A DNA stretch of 64,000 bases from Lautropia sp. (GTDB lineage Bacteria > Pseudomonadota > Gammaproteobacteria > Burkholderiales > Burkholderiaceae_E): positions 124,001 through 188,000 of the forward strand of contig JAUNKF010000001.1 of the NCBI GenBank assembly GCA_030532895.1. Reading direction: 5' to 3'. Within the stretch, counting starts at the first letter, position 1. The number at the start of each line of letters is the position of its first letter. Both the position numbers and the translations under genes were made by a program. The notes beneath the pieces were generated by a model, which was given only the letters and a program-made list of their open reading frames with translations, had not been told where the DNA came from and did not search any database. Positions 8,174 through 16,495 of the stretch are shown here, in pieces.

Positions 8174-9327
8174 TGCCCAGGCTGGATCCACTGTTCTCGC
8201 CTTTCGTGCTGAACAACGGCGTGCGCATCGCCAATCGGCTGGTAGTCGCACCGATGACACATTACGCCTCGCACGAAGACGGCACGCTGAGTGAAGCAGA
8301 GCGCCTTTTCATCGGCAACCGTGCCCAGGGTTTTGGCCTGTTCATCACGGCCGCCACCTGCGTCTCGCCCGAAGGCAAATCCTTCTGGGGCGAACCGGAG
8401 GCCAGTGACAAGCATCACCTGGCAAGCCTGCGCGAGACGGCACGGCTGATCCGGTCACAAGGTGCCAGAGCCATTCTTCAACTGCATCATGGCGGCAAGT
8501 CGGTGGTCACACATGAAGGCATCCTGCCCACGCCGGCCATTCCATACGGTCGCCATCGACTGGCCCCGTCGGCCGATGGCGAGGCCCGCGAAGCCGATGC
8601 AGGCGAGATCGAGGCCCTGATCGCCGCCTTTGCCCAAGCCGCCCGGCTGGCGCTGCGTGCCGGTTTCGATGGCGTCGAGATTCACGGAGCCAACGGCTTC
8701 CTGCTGCAACAGTTTTATTCGGCCAAAAGCAATCATCGCCAGGATGCCTGGGGAGGCAGTCGGGAAAGACGCATGCGCTTTCCGCTGGCCGTGGTCGATG
8801 CCGTGACCGCAGTCCGCGACGCGATGCAGCGCCCGGATTTCATCGTCGGCTACCGCTTCTCGCCCGAAGAGGACGGCGAACACGGACTTGACATGCAGGA
8901 CACCTTCGCCCTGATCGACGCCCTGGTGCAGAAGCCCTTGCAGTATCTGCACGTTTCTCTCATCGAGTTCCACAAAAAGGCACGCCGGGGTGCGGACCCC
9001 GAACGCCCCCGGATGCAGCTGATTCATGAACGCATCGACGGACGGCTGCCCCTGATCGGCGTCGGCACGCTGCTGAGTGCGGCGCAGATCCGCGCAGCCT
9101 GGCAGACCGGCTGGGCTGAATTCATCGGCCTGGGCAAGGCGGTGCTGCTGAACCCTGGGCTGGCGTCACTGCTGGAAGGCGGGAAGGATTCGACGATCAT
9201 CACCGAGCTGGATCCGGCACGCCCGGATCGCTACGGCATGCCGGCACGGCTGTGGCAGCTGTGTCTGCAAGGCCCCGGCTGGCTGCCACCGGTGAAGGCG
9301 CGTGCCTGGCAGCCGCTGGATGTCTGA
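8173..9327 (+). CDS. Old yellow enzyme-family NADH:flavin oxidoreductase
   Basis: This is a 384-residue TIM-barrel FMN enzyme. It has LFSPFVLNNGVRIANRLVVAPMTHYAS at the N-terminus, LQLHHGGKS, and the family segment AARLALRAGFDGVEIHGANGFLLQQFYSAKSNHRQDAWGGSRERRMRFPL. The catalytic His of the H-G-A-N type is present. VGTLLSAAQIRAAWQTG and FIGLGKAVLLNPGL lie at the C-terminal phosphate-binding end. Such enzymes reduce activated alkenes or quinones using NAD(P)H. The ATG at 8173 overlaps the stop of the quinone-reductase remnant, so translation is probably coupled. An in-frame earlier start at 8020 lacks family support. Confidence 0.9.
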   Translation: MPRLDPLFSPFVLNNGVRIANRLVVAPMTHYASHEDGTLSEAERLFIGNRAQGFGLFITAATCVSPEGKSFWGEPEASDKHHLASLRETARLIRSQGARAILQLHHGGKSVVTHEGILPTPAIPYGRHRLAPSADGEAREADAGEIEALIAAFAQAARLALRAGFDGVEIHGANGFLLQQFYSAKSNHRQDAWGGSRERRMRFPLAVVDAVTAVRDAMQRPDFIVGYRFSPEEDGEHGLDMQDTFALIDALVQKPLQYLHVSLIEFHKKARRGADPERPRMQLIHERIDGRLPLIGVGTLLSAAQIRAAWQTGWAEFIGLGKAVLLNPGLASLLEGGKDSTIITELDPARPDRYGMPARLWQLCLQGPGWLPPVKARAWQPLDV

Positions 9328-9461
9328 TCGTTGGCCGATCCTGATCGGGAAGCAGATTCACCGACATGCGGCGCTGGCAAACATGAATGTCATCATTGCT
9401 CAAGCGGGCGCCAAAGCCAAATGAGGCTGAAGCCCCGGCTGCCGCGCCCTCAACAAAAACC

Positions 9462-9504
9462 AAAAACCGCCGCCCCCAGCTTGCAAGCTGAGGTGAAACG
9501 GCGG
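9462..9504 (-). terminator. Rho-independent terminator of the pyruvate dehydrogenase operon
   Basis: Read on the minus strand, CCGCCG (complement of 9499-9504) pairs with CGGCGG (complement of 9467-9472). A nested CAGCTTG/CAAGCTG hairpin lies in the loop, and TTTTT follows at once (complement of 9462-9466). It lies 24 bases downstream of the lpdA stop. Confidence 0.75.
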
Positions 9505-9527
9505 CTTTGACCCGAGGCGGGGCTGAT

Positions 9528-11336
9528 TTATTTCTTCTTCTGTGGCGGCAAGTCGGTGCAGACGCCCTCGAAGACTTCGGCGGCCATGCCGATGGATTCG
9601 CCCAGCGTGGGGTGCGGGTGGATCGTGTGGCCGATGTCGGCGGCATCCGCCCCCATCTCGATGGCCAGTGCCACTTCACCGATCATGTCGCCCGCACCGG
9701 TGCCGACGATACCGCCGCCGACCACACGATGGGTTTCAGGATCGAAGAGCAGCTTCGTGAACCCTTCGTCACGGCCATTGGCCACGGCACGGCCGGATGC
9801 AGCCCACGGGAAGACCGCCTTGCCGAGCTTGATGCCGTGGGCCTTGGCGTCGTCTTCGGTGAGGCCAACCCAGGCCACCTCGGGATCGGTATAAGCCACC
9901 GACGGAATCACGCGCGCATCGAAATGGCGCTTCTGCCCGGCCGCCGCTTCGGCCGCCACATGGGCCTCATGCACGGCCTTGTGCGCCAGCATCGGCTGAC
10001 CGACGATGTCACCAATGGCGAAGATGTGCGGCAAATTCGTGCGCATCTGCGTATCCACATCGATGAAGCCGCGGTCCCCCACGGCCACACCAGCTTTCTC
10101 GGCATCGAGCTTCTTGCCGTTGGGCGTGCGGCCCACAGCCGACAGCACCAGATCATAAAGCTGTGGCTCGGCCGGTGCATTGGCCCCCTCGAAGCTGACC
10201 TTGATGCCTTCCGGCGTGGCTTCGGCCGCCGTGGTCTTCGTCTTGACCATGAAGTTGCCGAAACGCTTTTCATTGAACTTCTGCCACACCTTGACCATGT
10301 CGCGGTCGGCACCAGCCATCACGCCGTCGAGCATCTCGACCACATCGACCTGCGCGCCCAGCGTCGCGTAGACGGTACCCATCTCCAGACCGATGATGCC
10401 ACCGCCAATCACCAGCATGCGCTTCGGCACGGCCTTCAGTGCCAGCGCACCGGTGGAATCGACGATCCGGTCATCCTTCGGCAGGAAAGGCAGCTGCACC
10501 GGCTCGCTGCCGGCGGCGATGATGGCCTGCTTGAAGCGCACGACCTTCTGCTGGCCATTGGTCTGCTGCCCGCTGCCTTCGGTGAGCGCCACCTCGACGT
10601 GATGCGGATCGATGAAGCGGGCATAACCACGCACGATCTCGACCTTGCGGCCCTTGGCCATGCCTGCCAGGCCGCCCGTCATCTTGCTGATGACCTTGTC
10701 CTTCCAGCCACGCAGCCCGTCGATGTCGATCTCGGGCTTGCCGAAGCGGATGCCGTGGGCCTCGAAGCCCTTCACTTCCTCGACGACAGCCATCGCATGC
10801 AACAGCGCTTTGGACGGGATGCAACCGACGTTGAGGCACACGCCCCCCAGGGTGGCATAGCGCTCGACCAGCACGACCTTCATGCCGAGATCAGCCGCCC
10901 GGAAAGCGGCCGAATAACCGCCAGGGCCACCGCCGATCACGAGCATGTCGCACTCGACATCGGCCGTGCGGTCGGTGGCGGGCGCGGCCTGCGGAGCCGG
11001 CTGTGCCGATGCAGGCGCGGCAGCAGCCGGCGCAGCACTCGGTGCAGCGGGTGCGCTGGCGGGGGCTGGCGCAGCCGGCGCTTCGGCCGCGCCCTCGCCT
11101 GCCGCCTCGATCACGGCGATCTCGCTGCCTTCGGACACCTTGTCGCCCACCTTCACCTTCATCTCGACGATGCGGCCAGCCGCCGTCGCCGGAATTTCCA
11201 TCGACGCCTTGTCGGACTCGACGGTGATCAGGCTTTGCTCCACGGCCACCGTATCACCCGGATTGACCAGTACCTCGATGATTTCGACATCCTTGAAGTC
11301 GCCGATATCGGGCACCTTCAATACGCTCGTCGCCAT
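9528..11336 (-). CDS. lpdA: Dihydrolipoyl dehydrogenase (E3) with N-terminal lipoyl domain
   Basis: E3 reoxidises dihydrolipoyl groups of the pyruvate dehydrogenase complex with FAD and NAD. The first 80 residues or so are a lipoyl domain with the lipoylated Lys in ESDKASMEI. An Ala/Pro-rich flexible linker of about 40 residues follows. The FAD site is [26 protein letters not shown], the redox disulfide is in [16 protein letters not shown], and the NAD site is [12 protein letters not shown]. The catalytic His-Glu pair is in [13 protein letters not shown]. At 602 residues it fits the lipoyl-E3 fusion type of betaproteobacteria. It is the last gene of the aceE-aceF-BPH operon, 21 bases after the BPH gene. 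Confidence 0.96.
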   Translation of the reverse strand: MATSVLKVPDIGDFKDVEIIEVLVNPGDTVAVEQSLITVESDKASMEIPATAAGRIVEMKVKVGDKVSEGSEIAVIEAAGEGAAEAPAAPAPASAPAAPSAAPAAAAPASAQPAPQAAPATDRTADVECDMLVIGGGPGGYSAAFRAADLGMKVVLVERYATLGGVCLNVGCIPSKALLHAMAVVEEVKGFEAHGIRFGKPEIDIDGLRGWKDKVISKMTGGLAGMAKGRKVEIVRGYARFIDPHHVEVALTEGSGQQTNGQQKVVRFKQAIIAAGSEPVQLPFLPKDDRIVDSTGALALKAVPKRMLVIGGGIIGLEMGTVYATLGAQVDVVEMLDGVMAGADRDMVKVWQKFNEKRFGNFMVKTKTTAAEATPEGIKVSFEGANAPAEPQLYDLVLSAVGRTPNGKKLDAEKAGVAVGDRGFIDVDTQMRTNLPHIFAIGDIVGQPMLAHKAVHEAHVAAEAAAGQKRHFDARVIPSVAYTDPEVAWVGLTEDDAKAHGIKLGKAVFPWAASGRAVANGRDEGFTKLLFDPETHRVVGGGIVGTGAGDMIGEVALAIEMGADAADIGHTIHPHPTLGESIGMAAEVFEGVCTDLPPQKKK

Positions 11337-11357
11337 GCCTTTCTTACCTCTGCCTGT

Positions 11358-11921
11358 TCAACGGATTTTCAACGAATGAGCCAGGACAGGCGCGCCTGAA
11401 CTCTTGTCAAACTCGATGCCGGCATGAACGCCGGCCTCGGCGATCAACCGGGCGCTCTTGCCACTGTCCCAGACAGCGTGCATGGCGCCCAGCGCATAGT
11501 TGCGTCCCGAGCCAATAGCCCAGAAACGCTCGAAACTGAACACCTCCCGATACGAATAGACCCCGTAGATCCCCGAAGCGTTCGCGATGACCGCCGTGAT
11601 CTGCGAGGACTCGTACGGATCATCCTCCTCTTCCTTCGTGTTGAGGAAATACTTGTCCTTCAACACCGCGTGCGCGTGCAGGAAAGTGTCGAAAATCGCA
11701 TCCCGAGAATCGAAACGGGGGGCTTCCATACTCCCCAGCACCCGTCTCATCACATCGAAATGCGCGGCGCTTCCAGACATGCCAATCAGCGAATCACCAA
11801 CACGGATGATCTTCTGGTTGGCATCTCCTTGGCCACCGAAGCGGGTATCTCCAAATGAAATCAGCGAATCTGCCGCAATCGCGACAGATGGGCCTTTCTT
11901 CACCACCACTATGGTTGTCAT
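11358..11921 (-). CDS. Proteasome-like Ntn-hydrolase of the BPH type
   Basis: This 187-residue protein has the proteasome beta/HslV fold start MTTIVVVKKG. After Met removal Thr1 would be the nucleophile. Asp17 falls exactly where HslV has Asp17 (VAIAADS), and Lys36 in NQKIIRV aligns with HslV Lys33 after a three-residue insertion. The later GSGRNYALGAM matches the HslV GSGGNYALAAA segment. BPH (betaproteobacterial proteasome homologue) is a known but little-studied family distinct from HslV and Anbu, reported to form double rings. No unfoldase gene is adjacent. It lies inside the pyruvate dehydrogenase operon, between aceF and lpdA, with a 102-base gap before it and 21 bases after it. An ordinary HslV is less likely, because hslU is absent. 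Confidence 0.82.
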   Translation of the reverse strand: MTTIVVVKKGPSVAIAADSLISFGDTRFGGQGDANQKIIRVGDSLIGMSGSAAHFDVMRRVLGSMEAPRFDSRDAIFDTFLHAHAVLKDKYFLNTKEEEDDPYESSQITAVIANASGIYGVYSYREVFSFERFWAIGSGRNYALGAMHAVWDSGKSARLIAEAGVHAGIEFDKSSGAPVLAHSLKIR

Positions 11922-12023
11922 TGGCGAGCAGCCTTCCTAAAAAAGCTCCGCCCAGCTTCGACACGGGTTGACGGCGCCTCACCCGCTAAGGCTGCCTGCC
12001 AACCCGTCCCTCAGCCAACGTCA

Positions 12024-13379
12024 TCACAGCATGACGCGGCGGAAATCGGCCAGTACCTGGGCCAGGTAAGCAGCGAACCGGGCGGCAGCGGCACCATCGA
12101 TCACGCGGTGATCCCAGGACAACGACAACGGCAGGATCAGGCGCGGCACGAATGCCCCCTTCTTCTCATCCCAGACGGGCCGCTGCGCCGAGCGGCAAAC
12201 GCCAAGAATCGAAACCTCGGGGGCATTGATGATCGGCGTGAAGTAGGTTCCACCGATACCACCCAGGCTGGAAATGGAGAAGGTGCCACCCTGCATGTCG
12301 GCCGGCCCCAGCTTGCCTTCTCTAGCTTTCTTGGCAAGCTCACCCATTTCTGCAGCAATCTCAAAGATACCCTTTTTATCAGCATCTTTGATGACTGGCA
12401 CGACCAATCCGTTCGGGGTATCGGCCGCGAAGCCGATATGGTAGTAATTTTTGTAAACGATGGCATCGCCATCGAGCGAGGCGTTGAACTCGGGAAACTT
12501 CTTCAGTGCCGCCACACACGCCTTCACCAGGAAGGCCAGCATCGTCACCTTGATGCCCGACTTGGCATTTTCGGCATTGAGTTTGACGCGGAAGGCTTCC
12601 AGATCGGTGATGTCCGCATCCTCGTGGTTCGTCACGTGCGGGATCATCACCCAGTTGCGGTGCAGGTTCGCCCCCGAGATCTTCTTGATCCGCGACAGCG
12701 GCTTCTTCTCGATCGGGCCGAACTTCTCGAAATCGACCTTCGGCCAGGGGATCAGCCCCAGCGCCGCCCCGCCATCGCCCGAAGCCGCAGCAGTCCCGGA
12801 GGCCGCACCGCCCGACATGGCCTGCTTGACGAAAGCTTTCACATCGTCGAGCACGATGCGATCCTTGGCACCTGTGCCCTTGACCTGCGTGAGGTCGACG
12901 CCCAGCTCACGCGCGAAGAGACGCACCGACGGCGAGGCATGCGGCAAGGACTTCAGCTTGCCATCGGCCATCTCGGCGGGCACCGCCGGCCCTCGCGGGC
13001 TGGCCGGCACCGGTGCGGCAGCAGCCGGCTGGGGCACGGGCGTCTGGGCGGGCTGCGGTGCGGGGGCTGCGACCTGGGCGGCCGGCGCAGGCACGGGCGC
13101 AGGCGCCGATTCGGCAGCAGCAGGGGCAGCGGCACCGCCAGCACCGGTTTCCATCTGGCCCAGCACAGATCCTTTCGAGACCTTGTCACCGATCTTGACG
13201 GTCAAGGTCACGATCCGGCCCGCCTCGGCACTGGGAATTTCCATCGACGCCTTGTCGGATTCGACGGTGATCAGGCTCTGCTCGGCCGTCACCTCGTCAC
13301 CGGCGTTGACGAGCACTTCAATCACTTCGACATCGGAAAAATCACCGATGTCGGGCACGACAATATCAATCACGCTCAT
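12024..13379 (-). CDS. aceF: Pyruvate dehydrogenase E2, dihydrolipoamide acetyltransferase
   Basis: E2 moves the acetyl group from E1 to CoA and forms the core of the complex. It has one N-terminal lipoyl domain (ESDKASMEI), an Ala/Pro linker, the peripheral subunit-binding domain (HASPSVRLFARELGVDLTQVKGTG...RIVLDDVKAFV) and the catalytic domain ending in SWDHRVIDGAAAARF, which carries the catalytic His and Asp. The ATG at 13379 follows an AG-rich ribosome-binding site and starts directly on the lipoyl domain. The open frame extends upstream without family match. At 451 residues with a single lipoyl domain, it is on the short side compared with three-lipoyl E2 of enterobacteria. Confidence 0.95.
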   Translation of the reverse strand: MSVIDIVVPDIGDFSDVEVIEVLVNAGDEVTAEQSLITVESDKASMEIPSAEAGRIVTLTVKIGDKVSKGSVLGQMETGAGGAAAPAAAESAPAPVPAPAAQVAAPAPQPAQTPVPQPAAAAPVPASPRGPAVPAEMADGKLKSLPHASPSVRLFARELGVDLTQVKGTGAKDRIVLDDVKAFVKQAMSGGAASGTAAASGDGGAALGLIPWPKVDFEKFGPIEKKPLSRIKKISGANLHRNWVMIPHVTNHEDADITDLEAFRVKLNAENAKSGIKVTMLAFLVKACVAALKKFPEFNASLDGDAIVYKNYYHIGFAADTPNGLVVPVIKDADKKGIFEIAAEMGELAKKAREGKLGPADMQGGTFSISSLGGIGGTYFTPIINAPEVSILGVCRSAQRPVWDEKKGAFVPRLILPLSLSWDHRVIDGAAAARFAAYLAQVLADFRRVML

Positions 13380-13503
13380 GGCTCTCTGTCTCTGTTCCTT
13401 GGGAAAACCGCTGGTGCCGAACCACGGGCCGCCCTGCACGTACATCTTGTGGCAACAACTGTGTGGCCCAGCCCAACCAGCGGGCATCCCTTCATCCCGG
13501 ATA

Positions 13504-13537
13504 GGCGCCGCCGGCCACTTTGGGCAACGGCGGCACC
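13504..13537 (-). other. Intercistronic hairpin between aceE and aceF
   Basis: Ten-base arms GGCGCCGCCG (13504-13513) and CGGCGGCACC (13528-13537) pair with one wobble around a 14-base loop within the 173-base aceE-aceF gap. There is no T-run on the transcribed strand, so it is not a full terminator. It could slow decay or attenuate, and so set the E1 to E2 ratio. The function is inferred. Confidence 0.5.
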
Positions 13538-13552
13538 AACTTGGCTCGCTGA

Positions 13553-16279
13553 TCAGGCAAACGCCGGATCGATCTTCTCAGGATTGATCCCGTAGCGCTC
13601 GATGGCCTCGGCCACCTTCGTCATCGGGATGCTGCCTTCGTTGGCCAACGCCCGCAGCGCGGCCAGCACGACGAAGTGCCGATCGACCTCGAAGTGCTCG
13701 CGCAGCTTGTAGCGGAAGTCGGAGCGGCCGAAGCCGTCGGTACCCAACACCTGATACTCCCGGCCTTTCGGGATGTACGGCCGGATCTGATCGGCGTACA
13801 GCTTCATGTAGTCGGTGGAGGCGATCACCGGGCCTTCATGCTTGTCCAGCAGCTGCGTCACATAGGGCACCTTCTGCTTCTCGGTGGGATGCAGCAGGTT
13901 CCAGCGCTCACAGGCCATGCCGTCACGCCGCAGCTCGGTGAAGCTCGTGGCGCTCCAGATGTCGGCCGCAATGCCCCAATCCTGTTCCAGCAGCTTCGCC
14001 GCTTCCATCACCTCGCGCAGGATCACGCCCGACCCCAGCAATTGCACGCGCAGCGGCTTCTTGCCCTTGTCGTCGGCCACCGCGCCTTCGGACAACAGGT
14101 ACATCCCCTTGATGATGCCCTCCTCGTCACCCTTCTTCAGGCCAGGGTGCGAGTAGTTTTCGTTCATGACCGTGAGGTAATAGAAGACGTTTTCCTGCTT
14201 CTCGACCATCTGCACGAGGCCATGATGGATGATGACAGCCAGCTCGTGCGCAAAGGTCGGGTCGTAGGAGACGCAGTTCGGGATCGTCAGCGACAGGATA
14301 TGGCTATGGCCATCCTCGTGCTGCAATCCTTCACCGTTCAACGTGGTGCGCCCCGAAGTACCCCCCAGCAGGAAACCACGGGCCTGCATGTCGCCGGCTG
14401 CCCAGGTCAGATCGCCGACACGCTGGAAGCCGAACATCGAGTAGAAGATGTAGAACGGCAGCATGACGACGTTGTTCGTCGAGTACGAGGTGGCTGCCGC
14501 AATCCACGAGCACAGGGCGCCGGCCTCGTTGATGCCCTCTTCCAGAATCTGGCCGCTGGCATCCTCCTTGTAGTACATGACCTGATCCTTGTCGACCGGC
14601 ACGTACTTCTGGCCTTCGGGCGCATAAATGCCCAGCTGACGGAACATCCCTTCCATGCCGAAGGTACGGGCCTCGTCCGGCACGATCGGCACCACACGCT
14701 TGCCGATGGCCTTGTCGCGGATCAGGAGCGTGAGCAGGCGCACGAACGCCTGCGTGGTCGAGATCTCGCGACCTTCGGCGGTAGGATCGAGAACCGGCTG
14801 GAAGGCCGACAGCGGCGGCACGGTCAGCTGCTCGTCCGACTGCTGGCGACGCCACGGCAGGAACCCGCCGAGCGCCTTGCGACGCTCGAACATGTACTGC
14901 ATTTCAGGCGAGTCGTCCGCCGGCTTGTAGAACGGGATCTCTTCGAGCTTGTCATCGGGGATGGGAATGTTGAAGCGATCCCGCATGCCCCGAATGCTGT
15001 CCATGTCCAGCTTCTTGAGCTGGTGCGTCGGATTCTTGCCCTCGCCGGCGTAGCCCATGCCGTAGCCCTTGACGGTCTTCGTCAGGATGACGGTGGGCTG
15101 CTCGGCCGTGTTGACGGCGGCATGGAAGGCCGCATACACCTTGTGCGGATCGTGCCCCCCCCGGTTCAGACGCCAGATGTCCTCATCGCTCATGCGCGAG
15201 ACCATCTCCAGGAGCTTGGGGTGCTTGCCAAAGAAGTTCTTGCGGACGAAAGCGCCATCATTGGCCTTGTAAGCCTGATACTCGCCGTCGACGGTTTCCA
15301 TCATGATCCGGCGCAATGTGCCATCGGCATCCTGAGCCAGCAGTTTGTCCCAGTACGATCCCCAGATCAGCTTGATGACACGCCAGCCGGCGCCCCGGAA
15401 ATCTCCCTCCAGCTCCTGAATGATCTTGCCGTTGCCACGCACCGGCCCGTCCAGACGCTGCAGATTGCAGTTGATGATGAAGATCAGGTTGTCGAGCTTT
15501 TCGCGAGCGGCCAGACCGAGGGCACCACGGGATTCCGGCTCGTCCATCTCGCCATCACCGCAGAACACCCAGACCTTGCGGTTCTTCGTGTCGGCCAGGC
15601 CACGCGCCTGCAGGTACTTCAGGAAACGCGCCTGATAGATGGCCATCAGCGGGCCAAGGCCCATCGACACCGTGGGAAACTGCCAAAAATCGGGCATCAG
15701 CTTCGGGTGCGGATAGGATGACAAGCCCTTGCCATCGACCTCCTGACGGAAGTTGATCAGCTGCTCCTCGGTCAGGCGCCCTTCGAGATAGGCACGGCCA
15801 TAGACACCGGGGGCAGTATGGCCCTGGAAATAGATCAGGTCACCACCATGGCCTTCACTCGGGGCATGCCAGAAATGGTTCATGCCGGTGCCGATCATCG
15901 TGGCCAGCGAGGCGAAGGACGCGATATGGCCGCCCAGATCACCGCCATCTGCCGGCTCGGCCTTGTTGGCCCGCACGACCATGGCCATGGCGTTCCAGCG
16001 AATGAAGCTGCGGATGCGCTCTTCAAAAGCCACGTTGCCCGGATTGGGCGCTTCCAGATGCGGCGGGATGGTGTTGACGTAAGCCGTGGTGGCGGAATAT
16101 GGCAGGTTGCTACCCGAGCGACGCGCCTCGTCCAGCAGCCGCTCCAGCAAGTAGTGGGCACGCTCCGGCCCCTCCCGCTCGATCACCGCACCAAGGGCAT
16201 CCAGCCACTCCCTGGTTTCGATTGGATCAACGTCGGAAGGCTCCGTACCATTGGACTTGTTTTCGGGAACTGTAGACAT
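13553..16279 (-). CDS. aceE: Pyruvate dehydrogenase E1 component, homodimeric type
   Basis: E1 decarboxylates pyruvate with thiamine diphosphate and acetylates the lipoyl group of E2. The 908-residue protein matches the homodimeric AceE. HFWHAPSEGHGGDLIYFQGH lies near residue 130. The ThDP/Mg motif is VFCGDGEMDEPESRGALGLAAREKLDNLIFIINCNLQRLDGPVRGNG. The C-terminal transketolase-like domain contains VLGTDGFGRSD. The ATG at 16279 has GGAGGAAG upstream, and the longer open frame to 16342 is unlikely. It is the first gene of the operon aceE-aceF-BPH-lpdA and is divergent from a sensor kinase gene. Confidence 0.97.
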   Translation of the reverse strand: MSTVPENKSNGTEPSDVDPIETREWLDALGAVIEREGPERAHYLLERLLDEARRSGSNLPYSATTAYVNTIPPHLEAPNPGNVAFEERIRSFIRWNAMAMVVRANKAEPADGGDLGGHIASFASLATMIGTGMNHFWHAPSEGHGGDLIYFQGHTAPGVYGRAYLEGRLTEEQLINFRQEVDGKGLSSYPHPKLMPDFWQFPTVSMGLGPLMAIYQARFLKYLQARGLADTKNRKVWVFCGDGEMDEPESRGALGLAAREKLDNLIFIINCNLQRLDGPVRGNGKIIQELEGDFRGAGWRVIKLIWGSYWDKLLAQDADGTLRRIMMETVDGEYQAYKANDGAFVRKNFFGKHPKLLEMVSRMSDEDIWRLNRGGHDPHKVYAAFHAAVNTAEQPTVILTKTVKGYGMGYAGEGKNPTHQLKKLDMDSIRGMRDRFNIPIPDDKLEEIPFYKPADDSPEMQYMFERRKALGGFLPWRRQQSDEQLTVPPLSAFQPVLDPTAEGREISTTQAFVRLLTLLIRDKAIGKRVVPIVPDEARTFGMEGMFRQLGIYAPEGQKYVPVDKDQVMYYKEDASGQILEEGINEAGALCSWIAAATSYSTNNVVMLPFYIFYSMFGFQRVGDLTWAAGDMQARGFLLGGTSGRTTLNGEGLQHEDGHSHILSLTIPNCVSYDPTFAHELAVIIHHGLVQMVEKQENVFYYLTVMNENYSHPGLKKGDEEGIIKGMYLLSEGAVADDKGKKPLRVQLLGSGVILREVMEAAKLLEQDWGIAADIWSATSFTELRRDGMACERWNLLHPTEKQKVPYVTQLLDKHEGPVIASTDYMKLYADQIRPYIPKGREYQVLGTDGFGRSDFRYKLREHFEVDRHFVVLAALRALANEGSIPMTKVAEAIERYGINPEKIDPAFA

Positions 16280-16314
16280 GCCTGTGACTTCCTCCTGGCC
16301 CAGTTTATCGTCGC

Positions 16315-16342
16315 ATTCTAAGTAGCCTTGCCGGGAAAGCAA
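16315..16342 (-). promoter_or_regulatory. Putative sigma-70 promoter of the aceE operon
   Basis: On the minus strand, TTGCTT (complement of 16337-16342) and TAGAAT (complement of 16315-16320) are separated by 16 bases. The -10 lies about 36 bases from the aceE start codon. The divergent region 16280-16495 also has to hold the kinase-gene promoter, for which no clear boxes were seen. Confidence 0.5.
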
Positions 16343-16495
16343 GCTAATTTTTCAATGAACAAGATCACATCTCGCATTACGAAAGATACAATCCTATCGT
16401 TTACCCGGCTGTCGGCGTAAACCGAGAATGATCCACTATTGTCCCCCGGAGACAGGGCGCAAACTGATGCATTGCACCATCCCCAGGATGATGCA

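Noticed and set aside
9507-11399. A 630-codon open frame on the plus strand antisense to lpdA
   Set aside because: It is His/Arg/Asp-rich, has no family match, and mirrors the third-position GC bias of lpdA on the opposite strand. lpdA itself is complete and well supported.
11358-11921. HslV annotation for the proteasome-like gene
   Set aside because: There is no hslU nearby, the length and the three-residue insertion before the lysine differ from HslV, and the sequence fits the BPH family better.
12108-13595. Long open frames antisense to aceF
   Set aside because: His/Gly-rich shadow sequence without a ribosome-binding site or domain.
13676-15721. A 681-codon open frame on the plus strand antisense to aceE
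   Set aside because: It is a mirror frame of a high-GC gene with no recognisable domain. aceE has complete motifs.
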